Assembly (NCBI GenBank): GCA_964430305.1
Contig: CAYSEX010000005.1
Coordinates: 7,000-70,999 of the forward strand
DNA length: 64,000 nt
Reading direction: 5' to 3'
Source of the DNA: CAIZGX01 sp964430305
GTDB lineage: Bacteria > Bacteroidota > Bacteroidia > Flavobacteriales_D > Sanyastnellaceae
The notes under the pieces were generated by a model. That model was not told the DNA's origin and did not search any database. It saw nothing but the letters and a program-made list of their open reading frames with translations. The position numbers and the translations under genes are program-made. Positions 50,015 to 60,006 of the stretch are shown piece after piece (within the stretch, counting starts at the first letter, position 1; every line of letters starts with the position of its first letter).

Positions 50015-52936
50015 ATGAAAAAGTACCTTACGTTTTTTCTTATCTTGCTAGTTGGTTCAATGTATGCGCAGAACGTAACCATTTCAACCACTGACAATAT
50101 CCTATGCCCAGGCCAAAGTGCAGATTTAACCGCAAATGCAAATCTTGGCAACAGGGTTGCGGACTTTCCAATGATTGCGGGTCAAGAAATGATCATCAAC
50201 AACGCACAGAATTTCACCATTGGCACGTTTACGTACGAGTTTTGGTTTCAAACTACAGATAATATTGTGCTACTCCCCGAGCATGTTGATGGCCTGTACA
50301 TCTACGATGCAACAATGGGACAGAACTATGCTGTTTATCCACAACAAATCTGGAGTCCAACGCATAGAAGAAGCTCTGGTGTAAGTGTTGGCGCAAATGG
50401 AATAAGCATTATAGAACATAGTCACCAATTTGTGGCCAGCAGATTTTCATTAGCAGTTCCTTTGGTTGGTTGGCACCACGTTGCGGTTGTTTATACCAAC
50501 AGTAATTTCGAAGTTTTCTTAGATGGTGTCTCAGTGGGAACTCGTTCCAATGGAAGCAATTATCCCCCCCACCCTACCTCTGGTCTTGTGCCAGTTACCG
50601 TTGCTTGCAGACCAAATCTTGGAAATGGATATCCGGCAGTAGCCGGAATTGATGATGATCCAAATGACCGATATTACGGTCAATTGGATGAATTCAGAAT
50701 TTGGAATACGGCTTTAACAGCAACTGACATTGCTAATATTTACAACAGAAAATTGGTGATCAACAACATGGCCAACAATGTGTTGCACATGAGTTTTGAT
50801 ATGTCAACACATATCAACACAACAACCAATAACCCTACAGTTACGGTGACAGGAATCAACCCGGCCAATGGTGCATCTGTAGCATATAATCCTAACACAG
50901 CAGGAGTCACTTATCCACAAGTAGAAATTCCTCAAATTGGAACTTTCGCAGGTGCTAGTTTGGCAACTGCCGTTACGGGGCCATTTTTGACAGCATATCT
51001 CTGGAACAACTCTTCCACTGCTCAAACAGTAACAGTTAGTCCAACTACTGCAACAACAACCTACACGGTTACAGCCTCAACAGGCACTGCAACAGCAACG
51101 GGTAGTATTACCATTTCAGTATCAAACCCAACTGCTGTTATAACCACAAGTAGTCAAGACACCATTTGTTCCAATGAATTTGCTCTTCTAACAGCAAACT
51201 TAGGCGACACTTATTTGTGGTCGAATGGCGATACAACGCAACAGTCACAAGTAAACACAGCAGGTGCCTATTCGGTTACTGTAACGAATGCAGACGGATG
51301 TTCTGCAACATCTACCAATTTTGATTTAGCTGTAAACCCTGCTCCGCTTGCCAGCATCAATGCGCTAGGCGCTACTACATTTTGCGATGGAGGATCTGTT
51401 GTACTTACAACTGATTCAACCAGTGTAAACCAATGGTCGAATGGTGACAGTCTGTACAATGCTACAATTACAACTTCTGGATGGTACAGCGTAACCAACA
51501 CCAACGAATTTAATTGTACCGCCGTTTCTAACTCCATTGAAGTGGTAGTTAACCCTAACCCAATTGCCACCATTACACCTTCAGGTCCTACCAGTTTCTG
51601 TCAAGGACTTTCTGTTGATTTGTTGGCGAATGGTGGATCCCTTTCATGGAGCAATGGAAGTTCAGACAGTCTAATAATCATCACGAGTAATGACACCTTA
51701 ACCCTAACGGTAACCAATGAATACGGGTGTATTGACCAAACATCTCAAATAATCACAGTTTATGACTTGCCTGTAGTGTCCGCACCGAATGACACTCTTG
51801 TCTGTTTATCAACGAATCACTTTACCACGCAGGCCTATCCTACTGGTGGTTCATGGTCAGGACAAAACGTTTCAAGCGACACCTTAACATTCACAACCCC
51901 AGGAATATATTCATTGTCATATATCTATACAGATAACAATGCCTGCAGCAATTCAGACACCATGTTGGTGCAGGTTGATGCCCCTCTGCCCGTTACAGCA
52001 GGCTTAGATATAAATCAGTGTCAGCCCGCTAACCCTATTGATTTAGCTCTCAACAGTGCATCACCATTGAACGGAAATTGGTCTGGTCCATTTTTAAACG
52101 GCACCGTAGCAAGCCCCATTGAAACTGGGACATATACATACACCTATAGTTTCAATGATGTTTGCTCAAGTTCAGACTCAATACATTTCCATGTTTATGC
52201 CGTTCCTTCCCCTCCAATAATCAGTGGAAACTTGTACATCTGTAAAGGTGTGCCTTCTCCATTGTGGTCAAATTATGTTGGCGGAAATGTATGGTCTACA
52301 ACGTCTATGAATGACACCATTTATGTTTCTGACTCAGGTGTATATGGGCTAACATATACAGATAACAACGGATGCAGTTCATCCAATCAAGTAACCGTTC
52401 AGGAATATCCTGAAACCACGCCATTGGATATTGCAGGGCCAGTTACTGTGTTGAATGGAAGTCAACAGACTTATACGATTATTCCTCAACCTGGATACAC
52501 CTACACCTGGAATGTGAACGGAGGAACCATTACTTCAGGACAGGGAAGTTCAAGTATTGAGGTTCTTTGGGACAGTACCACATCTACTTTCGCTTCGGTT
52601 CAAATCATTTGGAGCAATACATATGGCTGCGAACATAGTGACGCTCAGGCCATATCTATTCAACCTGATGCTGTAGAAGAAGGAATTACAAACTCAGAAC
52701 AAATTCAGCTTTTTCCGAATCCTTCACAAGGCAATTTCAGATTGAAAGGTTTTAATCCGACCAAGTCATATCAATTAAACATCTTTGACTTGAGTGGAAA
52801 AACCATTTCTACTTTAAGTGTCATTCAACGTGCAGAAATTGAAGTAAATGCGTTCCAATTGCAAAGTGGTCTGTACATCATTCGAATCAACAATGATGGA
52901 AATACTCTAACGCTGCCGCTTCAGATTATTCAATAA
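50015..52936 (+). CDS. LamG-domain surface protein with T9SS type A sorting domain
   Basis: The ATG at 50015 gives 973 residues with a signal peptide (MKKYLTFFLILLVGSMYAQ). A LamG/concanavalin-like jelly roll (about 40-245) shows FTIGTFTYEFWFQTTDN, GWHHVAVVYTNS and QLDEFRIWNTALT, typical of LamG glycan-binding domains. A long run of Ig-like/PKD-like repeats follows (about 300-880), each with YLWSNGDTT-like cores and C..N..G patterns, ending with a type A T9SS sorting domain (QLFPNPSQGNFR, GLYIIRI, 895-973). No enzyme motif is visible. It is probably a surface adhesin. The aldolase gene follows 35 nt later and is not functionally related. Confidence 0.86.
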   Translation: MKKYLTFFLILLVGSMYAQNVTISTTDNILCPGQSADLTANANLGNRVADFPMIAGQEMIINNAQNFTIGTFTYEFWFQTTDNIVLLPEHVDGLYIYDATMGQNYAVYPQQIWSPTHRRSSGVSVGANGISIIEHSHQFVASRFSLAVPLVGWHHVAVVYTNSNFEVFLDGVSVGTRSNGSNYPPHPTSGLVPVTVACRPNLGNGYPAVAGIDDDPNDRYYGQLDEFRIWNTALTATDIANIYNRKLVINNMANNVLHMSFDMSTHINTTTNNPTVTVTGINPANGASVAYNPNTAGVTYPQVEIPQIGTFAGASLATAVTGPFLTAYLWNNSSTAQTVTVSPTTATTTYTVTASTGTATATGSITISVSNPTAVITTSSQDTICSNEFALLTANLGDTYLWSNGDTTQQSQVNTAGAYSVTVTNADGCSATSTNFDLAVNPAPLASINALGATTFCDGGSVVLTTDSTSVNQWSNGDSLYNATITTSGWYSVTNTNEFNCTAVSNSIEVVVNPNPIATITPSGPTSFCQGLSVDLLANGGSLSWSNGSSDSLIIITSNDTLTLTVTNEYGCIDQTSQIITVYDLPVVSAPNDTLVCLSTNHFTTQAYPTGGSWSGQNVSSDTLTFTTPGIYSLSYIYTDNNACSNSDTMLVQVDAPLPVTAGLDINQCQPANPIDLALNSASPLNGNWSGPFLNGTVASPIETGTYTYTYSFNDVCSSSDSIHFHVYAVPSPPIISGNLYICKGVPSPLWSNYVGGNVWSTTSMNDTIYVSDSGVYGLTYTDNNGCSSSNQVTVQEYPETTPLDIAGPVTVLNGSQQTYTIIPQPGYTYTWNVNGGTITSGQGSSSIEVLWDSTTSTFASVQIIWSNTYGCEHSDAQAISIQPDAVEEGITNSEQIQLFPNPSQGNFRLKGFNPTKSYQLNIFDLSGKTISTLSVIQRAEIEVNAFQLQSGLYIIRINNDGNTLTLPLQIIQ

Positions 52937-52971
52937 TTGTATTTAAATTATTTTCGCAAAAAAAAAATACT

Positions 52972-54036
52972 ATGAGATTTAGACCAGGGGTGCAAACAGG
53001 AGATGATGTAACTGCATTACTTAATGACGCAAAAGAACGATGCTATGCATTGCCTGCGGTAAATGTTGTGTCAACGAATAGCATAAACGCTGTTTTGGAA
53101 ACAGCTAAAGAATTGAATTCACCTGTTATAGTTCAGTTTTCAAATGGCGGTGGAGCCTTTTATGCTGGCAAAGCATTGGATAATAAATTGCAAACGGCCT
53201 CAGTACTAGGTTCCGTGAGTGGTGCAATGCACGTTCATCTTCTCGCGGAAACATATGAGGTTCCGGTAATAATGCATACTGATCATTGTGCGAAAAATTT
53301 ACTTCCATGGATGGATGGAATGTTAGACCACGGTATGCGTCATTTCGAAAAGACTGGAAAATCACTTTTCAGTTCTCACATGCTCGACTTTTCCGAAGAG
53401 TCTCTTGCGGAAAACATTGAACTTAGCGTGAAGTATTTTGAAAAAATGACCGCAATGGGAATCACTTTGGAAATAGAATTGGGAGTTACTGGAGGCGAAG
53501 AAGATGGTGTAGACAATTCTGATGTTGATAGCTCAAAACTATACACCCAACCTGAGGAAGTTGCATATGCTTATGAGCATATGATGAAAATTTCGAATCG
53601 ATTCACCATTGCTGCTGCATTTGGAAATGTGCATGGTGTATACAAGCCCGGAAATGTAAAGCTCTCTCCTGTTATCTTAAAAAATTCACAAGACCATATT
53701 CAGAAAACCTTTGGCACTGCTGAAAAACCCGTGAACTTTGTATTTCATGGAGGAAGCGGATCAACCCGAGATGAGATACGTGAAGCTATCTCTTATGGTG
53801 CAGTAAAAATGAATATTGATACTGATATGCAGTGGGCCTACACTGTTGGAATTCGCAACTACATGTCTGGTAAAGCAGCTTATTTACAAAATCAAATTGG
53901 AAATCCAGAAGGAGAAGATAAGCCGAATAAAAAGTACTATGACCCTCGTGTTTGGTTGCGCGAAGGCGAAAAAGAATTTGTCTCACGTCTAAAGTCTGCA
54001 TTTGAAGACTTGAACGCTGTGGGAAGAAACGCATAA
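52972..54036 (+). CDS. fbaA: Class II fructose-bisphosphate aldolase
   Basis: The 354-residue zinc enzyme cleaves fructose 1,6-bisphosphate in glycolysis and runs in reverse in gluconeogenesis. The catalytic Asp and zinc-binding His are D104 and H105 in MHTDHCAKNLLPW. ELGVTGGEEDGV near 165-176 holds the next acidic ligands and is typical of the FbaA (class IIA) group; VHGVYKPGN and VFHGGSGS hold the other zinc His ligands and the phosphate loop. The length is normal. It sits alone between two T9SS cargo genes. A near -7 box (TATTTTCG, 52949-52956) lies 15 nt before the ATG. Confidence 0.95.
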   Translation: MRFRPGVQTGDDVTALLNDAKERCYALPAVNVVSTNSINAVLETAKELNSPVIVQFSNGGGAFYAGKALDNKLQTASVLGSVSGAMHVHLLAETYEVPVIMHTDHCAKNLLPWMDGMLDHGMRHFEKTGKSLFSSHMLDFSEESLAENIELSVKYFEKMTAMGITLEIELGVTGGEEDGVDNSDVDSSKLYTQPEEVAYAYEHMMKISNRFTIAAAFGNVHGVYKPGNVKLSPVILKNSQDHIQKTFGTAEKPVNFVFHGGSGSTRDEIREAISYGAVKMNIDTDMQWAYTVGIRNYMSGKAAYLQNQIGNPEGEDKPNKKYYDPRVWLREGEKEFVSRLKSAFEDLNAVGRNA

Positions 54037-54074
54037 AAATTAAGTTTCAAGTACTTTGTGCTGACCTGCTGACG

Positions 54075-54082
54075 TATATTTG
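54075..54082 (+). promoter_or_regulatory. -7 box of the 54101 subtilase gene
   Basis: TATATTTG is a full TAnnTTTG match 18 nt before the ATG at 54101, with TTG at 54056-54058 and a 16-nt spacer. It supports this start over TTG at 54080, which lies inside the box. Confidence 0.6.
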
Positions 54083-54102
54083 ATACCAAAGCAATTTGGT
54101 AT
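54083..54102 (+). other. Perfect hairpin overlapping a start codon
   Basis: ATACCAAA and TTTGGTAT form a perfect eight-base-pair stem with a GCAA tetraloop. Its last two bases are the A and U of the ATG at 54101. It could be an RNA structure that controls start access or a protein-binding palindrome just past the promoter. Confidence 0.5.
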
Positions 54103-56707
54103 GATTAAACATGTATTAGCACTTGCATTTTCCGTTCTTATTCTCAATGCATTCGCTCAGGAGCGAATTCGAGGAGAAGTCATCATTCAACTCAAAAAAG
54201 ACAAAACAGCACAACAAGCGATTGCTGAGCTCAACGAAACATTTGGCATTCAACCTGAATTCAAACTGGTTGGAGAGCTGAGTGACATAATGCGTATTTT
54301 TCATTTTTCATTTAACGAAGAATTTCTGCCAATAACCGATATTATTCGATTTGTGCCTACATCTTCTACCATGACACAGGCGCAAATCAATCGGCAAATG
54401 CAAGAGCGTTTAATACCGAATGACCCCTCATACGGGCAACAATGGTTTCACAATGATCCACAAGATAATGATATTGATTCAGATTTAGCTTGGGACGTTA
54501 CTACGGGAGGTTTAACTGCTCTTGGCGATGAAATTGTTGTTTGTGTAGTTGAAGGTGGCGGAGCAAAATGGGATCATCCAGATATCATTGAAAACCACTG
54601 GACCAATAGCAACGAAATAGCCGGCAATGGTATTGATGATGATGGCAATGGTTATGTAGATGATGTTGACGGATGGAATATTTCAAACACTACAGATAAC
54701 CTAAGTACGGGCAATCACGGAACTCAAGTAAGTTCAATGATTGGAGCAAAAGGCGATAACGGTGTTGGTATTACAGGGGTAAACTGGGATGTAAAAATCA
54801 TGCAAGTTCAAATGGGATCAGTAAGCGAAGCCAATGCAATTGCCGCGTACAATTACCCTTTGAAAATGCGAAAACTGTATAATCAGTCCAATGGAGCAGC
54901 TGGAGCATTTGTTGTTGCAACAAATAGCAGTTGGGGAATTGACAATGGCCAACCATCAAGTGCTCCACTATGGTGTGCCATGTACGATTCACTCGGATAC
55001 TATGGTGTTTTATCATGCGGATCAACAGCCAACAACAATGTGAATGTAGATGTGGTGGGTGACTTGCCTACGGCATGTCCAAGTGAATTTATGGTTGCAG
55101 TAACTGCTACGAATAGCTCGGATGTTCGAACATTTAGCGGATATGGAGTGGTAAATATCGACATTGCCGCTCCTGGTGAAAATGTATACTTGGCAGGAAA
55201 TAATAACTACGGAAATACGAGCGGAACCTCTTTCGCGGGTCCATGTGTAGCCGGAGGAATTGCCCTTTTATATAGCGCACCCTGTGCATCCATTGCCTCC
55301 ATTGCGCATGCCGACCCACAACTCGGAGCACAGATGGTTCGAGACTATATCTACAACGGTGTTGATTTGGTTTCAAATCTATCTGATGAAGTTGCAACTG
55401 GAGGAAGATTAAATGTCAATTCGAGTCTTACTTTACTTTTGAACGAGTGTTCTGTTGGCGGATGTATAGCTCCATTTTCGTTAAGTGCAACGCAAACTCC
55501 AGGTACAACTACGTACACACTAGGCTGGGCTGCACTAGACGGCACTACAGGATTTAACTTACAATATAGACCATTGGGTGCCGCTGATTGGACAATCATT
55601 GAAAACATTACTTTAACCAATTTCACTCTTGAAAACATGTCTTCATGTACCGAATTTGAATTTCAAGTCTCGAGCATTTGCGACACAACTATTGGAGATT
55701 GGTCTAGTTCTTTTGTTTTTCAAACAGACGGTTGCTGTGTGAATCCTTCAAACTACACCTCAGCCAATATCTCACCGGTTTCGGCTAGTATTGCTTGGGA
55801 AAATATATTAGTAGCAGAGGGATATAGCCTTACCCTTACCTGGCCAGGCGGACAAACTCAGTTAGCTGTTCCTTCCAACAACATTAATTTGACAGATTTA
55901 GATTCTTGCACGACATACACCATAAGTGTATTCTCTACTTGTGCCAATCCAGAAGTTACACCCACGACATTTACTTTCAGTACAACAGGCTGTGGATCTT
56001 GCACAGATATTGCCTACTGTGAGGCTAATGGAGGATCTGTGACTGATGAATGGATTGAGAATGTTACCATCGGAAACTTTTCGAATACATCATCTACTAA
56101 TGCCATTTACACGGATTACACAGATTTAAATGTGGGCACATTTCAGTCTGGACAAACCTATACAATTTCACTTACACCAGGATACAGCGGATTTTCATAC
56201 AATGAATACTTCAAAATGTGGATTGATTACAATGGTAATGGAACATTTGAAGAGCCTTCAGAATTAGCATTTGACGGTGGTGGGCCAACCACGGCAACAG
56301 AAACAGGAAGCATCACTATACCATCTGGATGCATTGAAGGTAGTACGAGATTACGCGTAGGAATGGCTTACGTTGGAACTTTTGGAAACGGAACTCCTCC
56401 TGCATCATGCGGTGCATATGACTATGGTGAAGTCGAAGATTACTGCATTGTATTGGACCCAACTATTTCAGTGAGTGAAATAAACGAAAATAACTTACTC
56501 GTTTTCCCAAACCCTGCAGATGATTTTATTGACCTCTCATTTAACTCATCAATACAATCCGTTGAAGTAATTAATGCATTGGGACAAGTTGTCATAAGTG
56601 GTTCAAACGCAAGGCGATTAAACGTTCAATCTCTGACCTCTGGTTGGTATTGTGTTCGAGTAAAATCAAATGCAACTATTTTTCAGTCACCTTTTTGGAA
56701 ACGATAA
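54101..56707 (+). CDS. Secreted S8-family protease homologue with GEVED and T9SS sorting domains
   Basis: The 868-residue protein has a signal peptide (about 1-20), a short prosegment, a subtilase domain (about 110-445), two fibronectin III-like domains (about 455-620), a GEVED domain (about 635-775; WIDYNGNGTFEEP, GEVEDYC) and a type A T9SS sorting domain (LVFPNPADD, GWYCVRV). The catalytic His (H206 in GNHGTQ) and Ser (S377 in SGTSFAGP) are present, but the usual Asp is Glu (E151 in VVCVVEGG), and the usual oxyanion AGN motif reads CGSTANN. It could be a weak protease, a differently tuned one, or an inactive binding protein. A -7 box and a hairpin overlap its start region. Confidence 0.86.
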   Translation: MIKHVLALAFSVLILNAFAQERIRGEVIIQLKKDKTAQQAIAELNETFGIQPEFKLVGELSDIMRIFHFSFNEEFLPITDIIRFVPTSSTMTQAQINRQMQERLIPNDPSYGQQWFHNDPQDNDIDSDLAWDVTTGGLTALGDEIVVCVVEGGGAKWDHPDIIENHWTNSNEIAGNGIDDDGNGYVDDVDGWNISNTTDNLSTGNHGTQVSSMIGAKGDNGVGITGVNWDVKIMQVQMGSVSEANAIAAYNYPLKMRKLYNQSNGAAGAFVVATNSSWGIDNGQPSSAPLWCAMYDSLGYYGVLSCGSTANNNVNVDVVGDLPTACPSEFMVAVTATNSSDVRTFSGYGVVNIDIAAPGENVYLAGNNNYGNTSGTSFAGPCVAGGIALLYSAPCASIASIAHADPQLGAQMVRDYIYNGVDLVSNLSDEVATGGRLNVNSSLTLLLNECSVGGCIAPFSLSATQTPGTTTYTLGWAALDGTTGFNLQYRPLGAADWTIIENITLTNFTLENMSSCTEFEFQVSSICDTTIGDWSSSFVFQTDGCCVNPSNYTSANISPVSASIAWENILVAEGYSLTLTWPGGQTQLAVPSNNINLTDLDSCTTYTISVFSTCANPEVTPTTFTFSTTGCGSCTDIAYCEANGGSVTDEWIENVTIGNFSNTSSTNAIYTDYTDLNVGTFQSGQTYTISLTPGYSGFSYNEYFKMWIDYNGNGTFEEPSELAFDGGGPTTATETGSITIPSGCIEGSTRLRVGMAYVGTFGNGTPPASCGAYDYGEVEDYCIVLDPTISVSEINENNLLVFPNPADDFIDLSFNSSIQSVEVINALGQVVISGSNARRLNVQSLTSGWYCVRVKSNATIFQSPFWKR

Positions 56708-56743
56708 TGAACTTTTTATCGTTCTTGTAGTCTATAAGGTAGT

Positions 56744-59401
56744 ATGATCAGGACGACACTCATAGTCATATTCTTTTTGTTTGGTGCATTCAATGCCCAA
56801 GCCACCCACAATAGAGCGGGTGAAATTATCTATGAACATGTCAGTGGATTTACCTATAAAGTAACCATCAATACCATCACAAAATCAAGCAGTACGGCTG
56901 CAGATAGACCATGGCTTAAAATTAAATGGGGCGATGAACCAGCTAATATTTTGGATACCGATTTAGATAGTCTGGAACGAAGCTTAGAGGAAGTTTTGCC
57001 CGGTGATGCGAAAAGAAATCAATACATTGGTTACCACACTTACGCAGGGGCGGGCATATTTACGCTTATTGTGGAGGACCCGAATCGAAATTTTGGAGTC
57101 ATTAACATTTTTAATTCAGTTAACCAGGTTTTCACGCTACAATCAGTACTTGTTATTTCTCCTCAAACCGGACACAACAATTCTGTTCAGTTACTAAAAC
57201 CTCCCATTGAGCAAGCTTGTATCTTTCAACCTTGGATTCATAATCCAGTAGCATATGATCCAGATGGTGACTCGTTGGTATACTCCTTGGTGCCCTGCCT
57301 AGGAGAAAATGCTGAAACATTGACCGGTTGGGCTCCGCCCGAAGTTTCTACTTCAAATACGACTGATATTTTTACTATTGATTCACAAACGGGAGATGTT
57401 CAGTGGTTGGTTCCACCTTTAGCAGGCGAATTCAATATTGCCATTCTCATTCAAGAATTTCGAAATGGAATTTTGGTTGGCACTGTTCTGCGAGACATGC
57501 AAATAACAGTTGTTACTTGCAACAATGAACCTCCTGTTATTTTTCCAATAACAGATTATTGCGTAGAGGCTGGTGGAATCATTCAATTTCAGGTTCAGTT
57601 CAGTGATCCAGATGGAGATAATGTTGACGTCACCGCATTTGGTGGTCCTATGACCAATGTAGTTCATGAAGCCGAGTTTAATCCATTCAACAATACGTTC
57701 ATTTGGCAACCAGAGTGCGCTGAAGTACGGGCAGCTCCCTACACTGTCAGTTTCGAGGCATTAGATGATGGATATGTGAACCTTGCCGATATTGAATCGG
57801 TTAATATTACGGTTGTTGCACCCAAAGTTGAAAATGTGCAAGCCTCTGCGCTTGGATCAATAGTCAATATCACCTGGTCTCCCTCTCCTTGCGCGAACTC
57901 TTTTAGTAATTACGAGAGCACTTTGGTGAAATATCTCGTTTATCGCAAACAAAATGGATTCCCTTTCAATCCGGATCTTTGTGAAGTTGGAATGCCGGGA
58001 TACACCGGCTATCAGCTCATTGGAGAATCAGTGGGTTTGAATAATACAAATTTTACAGATAATGCTCCCGGTTTTGGTGTTCCATTTTGCTACCGAATTG
58101 TAACCGTTTGGCCTGATGGTGCATTGAGTTATGCCAGTGATGAGTCATGCGTAACGATACGAAAAGATGTACCCGTTATGACCAATGTTAGTATTATCAA
58201 TACAGATCTTACACTCGGAAGTGACAGCATTCGGTGGTCTGCGCCTACTGAATTAGATACGAGCATTTTCCTTCCACCTTATTTCTACATACTAGAACAT
58301 CAAATAGGTAATCTATGGGAAACCATACACACCACGGCTGCGTTCAGCAGTCTATTGAGTGGAGATACAACCTATATTCACTCAGGAATTAACACCGCTG
58401 GAAATTCACATGTGTATCGAGTTAAATTCTTTTCACAAGGAAATTTTGTTTCGCAATCAAATTCTGCTAGTTCTCCTTTCATTCTTGCTACTCCAACAGA
58501 CAATTCCGTTGTTCTCAATTTGACAGGCAATTTTCCGTGGCTCAATTACAGATATGACATTTACAGAAAAGCCCCCGGAGAGGTCAACTATTCTTTTTTA
58601 ACTTCAAGCACAAACCCGATACACGCAGATACTGGATTAGTTAATAATGAAAATTATTGTTACTTAATTCAAACATTAGGCACCTTTGATACACCTTCTA
58701 TCTCTGATAGTTTGTGGAATTGGTCCCAAGAAATATGTGCAATTCCTTATGACGCTACACCGCCATGCGCGCCAAACCTTCAGGCCGCCAGTGATTGCGA
58801 AAATTTAACCCTGGAATTGAATTGGAATTATTTCGATACCATTTGCGCTCCGGATGTAACTGCATACATTCTTTATTATGCTGAAACGAATGACAGCCCA
58901 TTTGTAATATTGGATACCATTTCGAATGATGAAATACATTCCTATAGTTTTTATCACCCGTCAGGACTTCCAAGCATAGCGGGTTGCTATGCCATAACAG
59001 CCATAGATTCATTGAACTATTGGCCTGATGGACTCTTGCACCAGAATGAGAGTGAATTCAGTAATGTCATTTGTGTTGATAATTGCCCATCATATGAGCT
59101 TCCGAATATTATCACTCCGGATTTAGACGGTGCCAATGATGTATTCCAACCTTTTCCTTACCGGTCAATTGAGAGCATTGATTTAAAGATTTTTAACAGA
59201 TTTGGGACACTTCTATTTGAGACCACTAACCCCAATGTTTTATGGAATGGAGAAGATGCCAACACCGGAATATTATGCAGTGATGGGGTATACTATTATA
59301 CTTTAATTGTCAACACCATTCGCACTCAAGGTATAGTTGCCCTGAATAAAGAAGGATATCTGCATATTCTCAATGCGAAACAAGCAACAGATACCCAATA
59401 A
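56744..59401 (+). CDS. Giant surface protein with CHU_C (type B T9SS) sorting domain
   Basis: The 885-residue protein has a signal peptide (about 1-20, ending NAQA), an opening beta domain THNRAGEIIYEHV, which is common at the N-terminus of gliding-associated CHU_C proteins, several Ig/cadherin-like domains with DPDGD motifs, and fibronectin III-like domains (about 365-640). It ends in a type B sorting domain of the gliding-motility-associated C-terminal kind (NIITPDLDGANDVFQP, then FNRFGTLLFE, then GVYYYTLI). Type B cargo is secreted by the T9SS without the PorU-type cleavage of type A. Its role is likely adhesion or matrix. ribE follows 2 nt after the stop. Confidence 0.85.
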   Translation: MIRTTLIVIFFLFGAFNAQATHNRAGEIIYEHVSGFTYKVTINTITKSSSTAADRPWLKIKWGDEPANILDTDLDSLERSLEEVLPGDAKRNQYIGYHTYAGAGIFTLIVEDPNRNFGVINIFNSVNQVFTLQSVLVISPQTGHNNSVQLLKPPIEQACIFQPWIHNPVAYDPDGDSLVYSLVPCLGENAETLTGWAPPEVSTSNTTDIFTIDSQTGDVQWLVPPLAGEFNIAILIQEFRNGILVGTVLRDMQITVVTCNNEPPVIFPITDYCVEAGGIIQFQVQFSDPDGDNVDVTAFGGPMTNVVHEAEFNPFNNTFIWQPECAEVRAAPYTVSFEALDDGYVNLADIESVNITVVAPKVENVQASALGSIVNITWSPSPCANSFSNYESTLVKYLVYRKQNGFPFNPDLCEVGMPGYTGYQLIGESVGLNNTNFTDNAPGFGVPFCYRIVTVWPDGALSYASDESCVTIRKDVPVMTNVSIINTDLTLGSDSIRWSAPTELDTSIFLPPYFYILEHQIGNLWETIHTTAAFSSLLSGDTTYIHSGINTAGNSHVYRVKFFSQGNFVSQSNSASSPFILATPTDNSVVLNLTGNFPWLNYRYDIYRKAPGEVNYSFLTSSTNPIHADTGLVNNENYCYLIQTLGTFDTPSISDSLWNWSQEICAIPYDATPPCAPNLQAASDCENLTLELNWNYFDTICAPDVTAYILYYAETNDSPFVILDTISNDEIHSYSFYHPSGLPSIAGCYAITAIDSLNYWPDGLLHQNESEFSNVICVDNCPSYELPNIITPDLDGANDVFQPFPYRSIESIDLKIFNRFGTLLFETTNPNVLWNGEDANTGILCSDGVYYYTLIVNTIRTQGIVALNKEGYLHILNAKQATDTQ

Positions 59402-59403
59402 TT

Positions 59404-60006
59404 ATGTTTACCGGAATTATAAGAAACACAGGAATAGTTCAAGAACTCTATGAATTAAATGGAAATATAGAACTTTGGGTAAGATCAGAGATTGCGAAAC
59501 AAGTTCAGATCGACCAAAGTATTTCGCACAATGGGATTTGTTTGACCGTAGTAGAGATAGATGCAGATCGGTATCGTGTAACAGCAATTCCAGAAACAAG
59601 AAAGAAAACTACCATTGATTCATGGCGTTTGGGCGACCTGTTGAATTTGGAATTCAGCCTATCCATGGGTGACAAACTAGATGGCCACCAGGTTCAAGGA
59701 CATGTAGACACCGTAGCCACTTGTGTTTATAAAGAAATGACAGGTGCGTCATGGAATTATAGGTTCAAATATGACCAATCTATAGTTGATTATAGAACTG
59801 TAAACAAGGGAAGTATTGCTATTAATGGAATTAGCCTAACTGTAGTTGACCCTACAGATAATGAGTTTGGCGTTTCAATTATTCCATATACCTATGAAAA
59901 TACCAATATGCGATTCATTGAAGAAGGAACTCTTGTAAATTTAGAGTTCGATATTATTGGAAAATACATTGAACAATACATGAAACGCTATGGCCTTGTG
60001 CAATAA
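59404..60006 (+). CDS. ribE: Riboflavin synthase, alpha subunit
   Basis: The 200-residue protein joins two molecules of 6,7-dimethyl-8-ribityllumazine to make riboflavin. It has two lumazine-binding beta-barrel repeats: the first starts MFTGIIRNTGIVQEL and includes HNGICLTVVEI, and the second has SIAINGISLTVVD. GDKLDGHQVQGHVDT near 92-106 is the conserved linker with the active-site residues. The length is normal. It sits 2 nt after the CHU_C gene, and the next gene overlaps its 3' end by 17 nt. RibB is encoded at 44704 and the rest of the pathway is outside the window. Confidence 0.95.
   Translation: MFTGIIRNTGIVQELYELNGNIELWVRSEIAKQVQIDQSISHNGICLTVVEIDADRYRVTAIPETRKKTTIDSWRLGDLLNLEFSLSMGDKLDGHQVQGHVDTVATCVYKEMTGASWNYRFKYDQSIVDYRTVNKGSIAINGISLTVVDPTDNEFGVSIIPYTYENTNMRFIEEGTLVNLEFDIIGKYIEQYMKRYGLVQ

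Noticed and set aside
56700..56723. Hairpin AACGATAA/TTATCGTT after the 54101 gene, considered as a terminator
   Set aside because: The stem is 8 bp of mostly A-T pairs with an 8-nt loop and no U-run, and it overlaps the stop codon. It is too weak to call.
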